The notes below the pieces were generated by a model. It searched no databases. It saw only the letters and a program-made list of their open reading frames with translations, and had not been told where the DNA came from. A DNA stretch of 10,005 nt from NCBI GenBank assembly GCA_000437595.1, contig FR899836.1:2037-12041 (forward strand), written 5' to 3'. Made by a program: the position numbers and the translations under genes. This DNA comes from Faecalibacterium sp. CAG:74 (GTDB taxonomy: Bacteria > Bacillota > Clostridia > Christensenellales > Aristaeellaceae). How positions within the stretch are numbered: position 1 is the stretch's first letter; every line of letters starts with the position of its first letter. This document shows positions 5,363 to 10,005 of this stretch, piece after piece.

Positions 5363-8300
5363 GCAAACTGCTTTTTCTGCCTGATCGAAACGGCAGGGAG
5401 AAGGAATCGGAGGGGGCAGGGCTTGTCCGGCTGAGCGCCGATACGTCGGAAATGGCGGCGCTGGCGAAACGGATGGTCATCCGGCAGGAAACGGACGAAA
5501 TCACCCCCGACGCGGCATATCAGGGCGCAATGGCGCTGGCGCTGCTGCTGGACAGCTGGCAGGGGACAGATGTACGCCTTGCAGTGCGGACGATTGACGC
5601 GCAAAAGTCGCGCTTTGCAGCGTGGGTGATGGCGGCGCGCCCGATGGAGCAGCGCAATCAGCCGATTCGCCTGCTGATGCTTGTCAAAGATCAGCAGGAA
5701 GCGCTGCTGGGGCTTGTGGACGCGGAAAACGGCTTGACGCTCGCAGCGCAGATCGGCGACATCTGGGACATGCTGCCGGAACGCGCAACATGGGTGAATC
5801 GGGAGGATAAGTGCTTCGGCAGCCCGCTGCCGCTGCTGAACGAGGCGGACTGCGACCTGCTGCTCCGCCGTCTGCACCGGATGAATCTGCCGGGCGACCG
5901 CGCGAAGTCCTTCCGGGCGGCGCTGAATCAGCGGCTGACGCAGGAGCGCGAGATGCTCTCCCATAGCGAGGAAGAAACGCTGGCACGGCTGGCGATTCGC
6001 GCACAGGCAGCGCTGGGGATGATGAAAGTGCCGAGTTTTGCGGTGCTGGAAGAAAATTCGCTGACGGACACGGAAAATCCGCTGATGCAGTGCTTCACGT
6101 CGGAGACGGTCGGGGCGAGCGAGGCGCTTAAACGTCAGCAGGTACTTTTGTGGCACGGCAAGGCGTTCGGGCGCAGCAGCAAGGTACTGGGCTGGACGGA
6201 CGCAAACTGGCCGGACGAGGCGGAGACGCTGAATGGCGTGGAGCAGGAAATTGCTCTGATGGCGGACGGCTCGGTTTGGTGGAACAAGAAGCTGGCGGAT
6301 GCGCTGAATGCGTACCTGCGTGAGCGGAGCGACAAGGCGCTTTTGCCCGCGGCGCGTGAATACCTGACGCTGGTCAAGGGGCAGGCGGAGCAGAATGCGC
6401 GGCAGGTGCAGGGCACGGTGACGCTGCAATTCCCGTGGCGGGCGGACAGCGGCGCGGTGCAATCGCTCTTGCAGGAAGCCTTGGGCGACGGCTGGCAGGA
6501 AGCCGCAAAGCAGCCGTTTTCGCAGCGCCTGACGTGCCTGACCGGAGTGCAGCTGGGCGACCAGGCCTTGCGCACCTGCTGCATCCTCGAAAACGCGACG
6601 ATGCTGCCGCCGCTGTCTATGGAAATGGCGAAAACGGTGGCGGAGAACCCGAACGCGCTGGCGCTGGATGCTTTCCGCTATCAGGTGGAGGAGGATGGCA
6701 GCGTCACTGCGTCGTATCTGCTCAGGGCGCGGGGCGAAGTGCGGTTTGTGCGCACCTACGCGCCGGACGAGCAGCTGTATCTGGAAAACCCGCCGATGGT
6801 GGCAGTGTACCCGTGTGCGCCGATGGTGTTCTGGCATCAGTATCAGGTGCTGGTGAAGGGCGGCGACGCGAAGGTGTACGCGCTGTCCGACGGGCAGTGG
6901 CAGGGCGTGGAAAATCGGGAGAACTGGACGGCGCTGCTGACGGCGCAGTACCCATCCTGCCTGACGCTGGAAAAAGACGGCGAGAGCCTCGGCGCGCTGC
7001 CAAATATCCTCGATAAAGAGCCGGACGCGGGCGGAAATCAGCCTGCGATTGCGTCTATTGACCTCGGTACGGCGGTCACAGCGGTGACGCTGACCATCGG
7101 CGGACGGGAGATTCCGGCGACGCACCGTCCACTCCTGCGGATGCTGCTGACCTTATCCGACACGCCGATGGACGACATGATGACGAGCCTGACGATGGCG
7201 GCGAACCTCATCCCGACGGCGGTGGTGCTGACGGGCGCGGGCGATGTGCCGGGACGGGACGGCTATGTGTACCGCCCGGCGGACATGGCTGCGCTGGCGG
7301 CGAAGGAGGAAAATCGTCTGCTGACCAGCTTCAAGTGGCGCAGCGACGCGGCGGGCGTTCGGGCGCGGACATTGCTGATTCAGCAATTGATGCTGGACAC
7401 GGCGCTAAGTGCTGTCCTGCAAGGCGCGGGAAGCCTGTCGTGGCGCATTGCCGTGGAGGATGACATGGGCGACGGCGGACGGCGCGCGGTGCTGGACGCG
7501 GTGGAAAGCGGCGCGGCGGCGGCGACGATTGCGTCCGGGCTTGCGCCTGTCCCCGGCACGGAGCGCGTTTCGTGGACGCCGGAGACAGCGGCGCTGGGCG
7601 CGTACCTGCGCGGCGAGGGCGGAATCCACGGCGGATGTGCGGCACTGGACATTGGCGCGGGCAGCATCCGCGCGGCGATCTATCTGCAGAACCGCACGAC
7701 CCCGGAGCGCAGCGCGAACATCCCGTATGGCACGCAGCTGACGCTCTACGAGACGTACGCGAATCATCCGGAACGTATAGAATATGATTTTGGTGGCTGC
7801 TCAATGGGGAGCTTATCGCTGGCGAAAGATGCGCTGACGGCGGCGTTCTCCGTTGCATCGGATACGCAGGCGCACGTCGGCAAAACGTGCATGATGCTCG
7901 ACCTCCTGCTGACTGAGAACGCCGCGCCGCTGGCGATGCACTTGAACGCGCGCGCAAACGCCGGGCAGGTGACATTCTTACAGAGCGTAGTGGCGGAATA
8001 TCTGGCGGGGGCCCTGTTCGTTGCGGGGCTGCTGACGGCGAACGTGCAGGCGGATTCGATGCAGAATCACTATCTGCCCGCGTCGCTGCCGGTAGCGCTG
8101 ACGGGCGGAGGAGCGCTGCTTGTGAACCTGCTGCCGTCGGGAATGGTGGGTAATCTGAACCAGTTCGTATCCGTCGCAACGGGGCGGACGTATGCGGCGG
8201 GAAACATCCAAGTGCAGCTGATGCGCGAAGGCAAATGGGCGTTGAGCCGGGGGCTAAGTGCGCTGAAAACGCTGGAAATTCCGCCGGAAACGCCGGATTT

Positions 8301-8565
8301 GACGCGGCATCAGTCCTTCTCCGAGCAAATGCTGCACCTGATGCAGACGCTCTGCACAGTCTGTCCGGCGCACATGTGGCTGCTGCATCCGGGACTGTTT
8401 GACAGCATGGGGCGGATGACGCCCGCGGGCATCGACACGGTGCGGCGTGTTTCTGCGCGCACCTACGGCGAGGATGACGATATGCCCGCGTCGGTGATGC
8501 AGTTCCTTTCGGAGCTGCGAAGGTCGCCGATTGTCGCGGATCAGCTGACACCGCCGGGAAACTGA
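5359..8565 (+). CDS. Large protein with unassigned N-terminal half and C-terminal Hsp70/actin-like ATPase domain
   Basis: The 1068-aa product starts at the ATG at 5359. It has AGGAGG 7 nt before it (5346-5351) and a 4-nt overlap with the tubulin-like gene; an in-frame ATG at 5050 lies inside that gene and is rejected. The C-terminal half carries the five Hsp70/actin signatures in order: phosphate-1 IDLGT (567-571), connect-1 with Glu742 in ETAALGAY (742-749), phosphate-2 LDIGAGS (763-769), adenosine loop LTGGGA (914-919), and connect-2 around WALSRGLSAL (960-969). The spacings (568 to 764, 742 to 764, 764 to 916) are close to those of Hsp70. ATP binding is therefore likely. Residues 1-550 match nothing I recognise; they are mixed alpha/beta, without signal peptide or membrane span. 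The tail holds CxxC (999-1002) and ends in a helical stretch. With its partner it could form or control a filament or scaffold, which is inference. SrfB-type and MreB/FtsA-type relatives are alternatives to test. Confidence 0.85.
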   Translation: MSKLLFLPDRNGREKESEGAGLVRLSADTSEMAALAKRMVIRQETDEITPDAAYQGAMALALLLDSWQGTDVRLAVRTIDAQKSRFAAWVMAARPMEQRNQPIRLLMLVKDQQEALLGLVDAENGLTLAAQIGDIWDMLPERATWVNREDKCFGSPLPLLNEADCDLLLRRLHRMNLPGDRAKSFRAALNQRLTQEREMLSHSEEETLARLAIRAQAALGMMKVPSFAVLEENSLTDTENPLMQCFTSETVGASEALKRQQVLLWHGKAFGRSSKVLGWTDANWPDEAETLNGVEQEIALMADGSVWWNKKLADALNAYLRERSDKALLPAAREYLTLVKGQAEQNARQVQGTVTLQFPWRADSGAVQSLLQEALGDGWQEAAKQPFSQRLTCLTGVQLGDQALRTCCILENATMLPPLSMEMAKTVAENPNALALDAFRYQVEEDGSVTASYLLRARGEVRFVRTYAPDEQLYLENPPMVAVYPCAPMVFWHQYQVLVKGGDAKVYALSDGQWQGVENRENWTALLTAQYPSCLTLEKDGESLGALPNILDKEPDAGGNQPAIASIDLGTAVTAVTLTIGGREIPATHRPLLRMLLTLSDTPMDDMMTSLTMAANLIPTAVVLTGAGDVPGRDGYVYRPADMAALAAKEENRLLTSFKWRSDAAGVRARTLLIQQLMLDTALSAVLQGAGSLSWRIAVEDDMGDGGRRAVLDAVESGAAAATIASGLAPVPGTERVSWTPETAALGAYLRGEGGIHGGCAALDIGAGSIRAAIYLQNRTTPERSANIPYGTQLTLYETYANHPERIEYDFGGCSMGSLSLAKDALTAAFSVASDTQAHVGKTCMMLDLLLTENAAPLAMHLNARANAGQVTFLQSVVAEYLAGALFVAGLLTANVQADSMQNHYLPASLPVALTGGGALLVNLLPSGMVGNLNQFVSVATGRTYAAGNIQVQLMREGKWALSRGLSALKTLEIPPETPDLTRHQSFSEQMLHLMQTLCTVCPAHMWLLHPGLFDSMGRMTPAGIDTVRRVSARTYGEDDDMPASVMQFLSELRRSPIVADQLTPPGN

Positions 8566-8577
8566 TCTTTGCACAAC

Positions 8578-8625
8578 AAAACCCGCGCTTCGGCAGGAAT
8601 GACTCCTGTCAAAGGCGGGTTTTTT
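8578..8625. terminator. Bidirectional intrinsic terminator between the convergent operons
   Basis: AAAACCCGC (8578-8586) pairs with GCGGGTTTT (8615-8623). The stem continues with a bulged G8587 (8588-8590 with 8612-8614), then a top helix CAGGA (8594-8598) with TCCTG (8604-8608) around ATGAC. T-runs flank it on both strands: TTTTTT at 8620-8625 on plus, and TTTT then GTTG on minus. It lies 12 nt after the plus-strand operon and also serves the minus-strand ilvA transcript. Confidence 0.88.
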
Positions 8626-8635
8626 GATTCGTCTT

Positions 8636-8694
8636 ATACTATTTCCAGATTCACCTGCGCCATCTGCTTGCGCATTTTCATCTGAAAATAGTAT
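8636..8694. repeat. 59-bp imperfect palindrome abutting the ilvA stop codon
   Basis: The arms at 8636-8650 and 8680-8694 are 15 bp with 14 complementary positions. Inside them TGCGC (8656-8660) pairs with GCGCA (8670-8674). The last base of the right arm is the last base of the ilvA TAA. No T-run follows on either strand, so it is not a standard terminator by itself. It may protect the 3' end of the ilvA message, or be an inserted palindromic element. Confidence 0.7.
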
Positions 8695-9890
8695 TATTCC
8701 ACCAATTTGAACCCTTGTTCCGTTAACTTTGCTTTAATTTCCTCAATCTGCGCAAAATCACGCGTTTCCATACTAATCCGCAGCAAGCAGCTCGTCACCG
8801 CATATGCCGCGTCCGACCGTTCATGCGTCACGCCCACAATGTTCGCGCCGCACTCCGAAATCACCTGCGTTACGCCCAGCAGCTGCCCCGGCTTATCGTC
8901 CAGCGCAATCGTCAGCAGGCAGTTGCGCCCTTCGCGCTGCAAACCGCGCGTGATGACGCGGCTCAAAATGTTCACGTCAATGTTGCCGCCGGAAATCAGG
9001 CAGCAGACCTTTTTGCCGGCAATCGGCAGCTTGCCGAACATGGCCGCAGCGACCGTGACTGCACCCGCGCCTTCCGCGACCAGCTTCTGCTTTTCCATCA
9101 GCGCCAGAATCGCCGCGGCGATTTCGTCCTCGCTGACCGTGACAACCTCGTCGACGTACTTGCGCACCATGTCAAGCGTGATATCGCCGGGGTGCTTGAC
9201 CGCGATGCCGTCGGCAAATGTGCGTACACTGTCAAGCGTGATGGCTTCTCCGGCTTCCAGCGAGCGCTTCATGCTGGGGGCGTTCTCCGCCTGCACGCCG
9301 TAGACTTTTACCTTGGGGTTCAGCGACTTGATGGCGCACGCGACGCCGGAAATCAGCCCGCCGCCGCCGATGGAGCAAACGACCGCGTCCACATCAGGCA
9401 GCTGATCGAGAATTTCCAGACCGATTGTGCCCTGACCGGCGATAACTTCCTCATCGTTGAAGGGGTGGATGAAGGTCATGCCGGTTTCCTGCTGCAGCTG
9501 GCAGGCGTAGTTGTAGGCGTCGTCATACGCGCCTTTGACGAGGCAGACCTCCGCGCCGAGGGCTTTGGTGGCTTCAACCTTGCTGATAGGCGCGCCGTCG
9601 GGCATACAGACAATCGCCTTGATGCCCATGCGGGACGCGGCGAGCGCGACACCCTGCGCGTGGTTGCCCGCGGAGCAGGCAATAATGCCGGCTTTGCGCT
9701 GTTCCTCGTTCAGCTGGCTGATTTTATAATATGCGCCGCGCAGTTTGAACGAACCGGTTAACTGGAGGTTTTCGGTCTTGAGGTAGAGGTCGTAGCCCTG
9801 CGAGAGCTTCGCGGCGTAGATGACGTCAGTCTTGCGGGCGACAGGCTTCAGGACGTAGGCTGCATGGTAGATTTTATCGAGCGTCAGCAT
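8694..9890 (-). CDS. ilvA: Threonine ammonia-lyase (threonine dehydratase), medium form with ACT domain
   Basis: This 398-aa fold-type II PLP enzyme removes ammonia from threonine to give 2-oxobutanoate in the cytoplasm, for isoleucine synthesis or threonine breakdown. Lys49 in TGSFKLRGA (45-53) is the PLP-binding lysine. SAGNHAQG (73-80) is the substrate/cofactor loop, and SIGGGGLISG (173-182) is the glycine loop for the PLP phosphate. EGAGA (273-277) and SGGN (300-303) are typical of the family. Residues from about 323 form one ACT domain, starting LLTIALDDKPGQL. That makes it the medium form, shorter than the biosynthetic enzyme of about 510 aa with two regulatory units and longer than ACT-less forms. 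Allosteric control by an amino acid is likely, but the effector cannot be read. AAAGGAGA (minus strand, 9908-9901) lies 10 nt before the ATG. I see no T-box or strong promoter in the 115 bases upstream, and no other branched-chain genes adjoin it. Confidence 0.95.
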   Translation of the reverse strand: MLTLDKIYHAAYVLKPVARKTDVIYAAKLSQGYDLYLKTENLQLTGSFKLRGAYYKISQLNEEQRKAGIIACSAGNHAQGVALAASRMGIKAIVCMPDGAPISKVEATKALGAEVCLVKGAYDDAYNYACQLQQETGMTFIHPFNDEEVIAGQGTIGLEILDQLPDVDAVVCSIGGGGLISGVACAIKSLNPKVKVYGVQAENAPSMKRSLEAGEAITLDSVRTFADGIAVKHPGDITLDMVRKYVDEVVTVSEDEIAAAILALMEKQKLVAEGAGAVTVAAAMFGKLPIAGKKVCCLISGGNIDVNILSRVITRGLQREGRNCLLTIALDDKPGQLLGVTQVISECGANIVGVTHERSDAAYAVTSCLLRISMETRDFAQIEEIKAKLTEQGFKLVE

Positions 9891-9989
9891 GGTGGTGAAA
9901 TCTCCTTTGTGAAAGGATATTGATGGGGAAAGGTTGCTTTGCTTGATTGACTTGGAAAAGGAAATGTGCTTTTTTGTGGCAGGGGGAAT

Positions 9990-10005
9990 CGCCTCTGCGG
10001 AGGCG
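9990..10005. repeat. Hairpin at the window edge
   Basis: CGCCTC (9990-9995) and GAGGCG (10000-10005) form a perfect 6-bp stem around TGCG. On the minus strand it is followed by ATTCCCC and not a T-run, so it is not a terminator in that direction. On the plus strand the following bases lie outside the window, so a terminator for an unseen gene cannot be judged. Confidence 0.4.

Noticed and set aside
5230..7125. A 631-codon open frame on the minus strand opposite the actin-like gene, and another at 7331-8551
   Set aside because: Same cause. The compositions are Arg/His/Gln-rich or Ser/Pro/Ala/Arg-rich and biologically implausible, and both lie entirely opposite a gene with five ATPase signatures.
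5359..8565. Naming the large protein DnaK, MreB, FtsA or SrfB
   Set aside because: The length, the N-terminal 550 residues and the motif details fit none of these well enough. Only membership in the Hsp70/actin ATPase superfamily is supported.
8823..9761. A 312-codon plus-strand open frame opposite ilvA
   Set aside because: It is the antisense of a clear threonine dehydratase with all active-site motifs, and it has no motif of its own.
9891..10005. T-box leader or other amino-acid riboswitch before ilvA
   Set aside because: I looked for the T-box core (GGTGG-ACCGCG type) and a terminator with T-run on the minus strand and found neither. The hairpin at the window edge has no T-run in that direction.

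Overview
The window reads as a GC-rich member of the Bacillota, probably class Clostridia. The grounds are AGGAGG-type ribosome binding sites about 7 nt before the starts, ATGA stop/start overlaps between operon partners, intrinsic terminators with T-runs, a medium-length threonine dehydratase with one ACT domain, and many short GC-rich hairpin repeats. This placement is an inference, because no rRNA or marker gene is present.

Layout. Positions 1-1961 hold the end of a surface-polysaccharide block on the plus strand: a 5'-truncated polyprenyl-phosphate sugar-1-phosphate transferase, overlapped by a sugar nucleotidyltransferase and closed by a strong terminator. A galE-type UDP-sugar 4-epimerase (2068-3087) follows with its own apparent promoter, whose -35 lies inside that terminator. 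These three genes fit together as nucleotide-sugar supply and first-sugar loading for a cell-surface glycan. The epimerase has Cys at the position that sets substrate range in this family, so it may act on both UDP-Glc/Gal and UDP-GlcNAc/GalNAc.

Positions 3088-3436 carry no gene. They hold a mosaic of five short-loop hairpins and a diverged direct repeat offset by exactly 113 bp. The last hairpin abuts the ribosome binding site of the next gene.

Positions 3437-8565 hold the most interesting part, two translationally coupled genes. The first encodes a 641-aa protein with tubulin/FtsZ-like glycine-rich loops. The second encodes a 1068-aa protein whose C-terminal half shows all five sequence signatures of the Hsp70/actin ATPase fold in order and at Hsp70-like spacing, behind about 550 residues I cannot assign. 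A tubulin-like protein coupled to an actin-like ATPase suggests an undescribed nucleotide-driven filament or scaffold system. This is inference from motifs and gene order.

A bidirectional terminator (8578-8625) separates this operon from a convergent threonine ammonia-lyase gene (ilvA, 8694-9890, minus strand). A 59-bp imperfect palindrome abuts the ilvA stop codon. The last 115 bases hold the ilvA ribosome binding site and one hairpin at the window edge.
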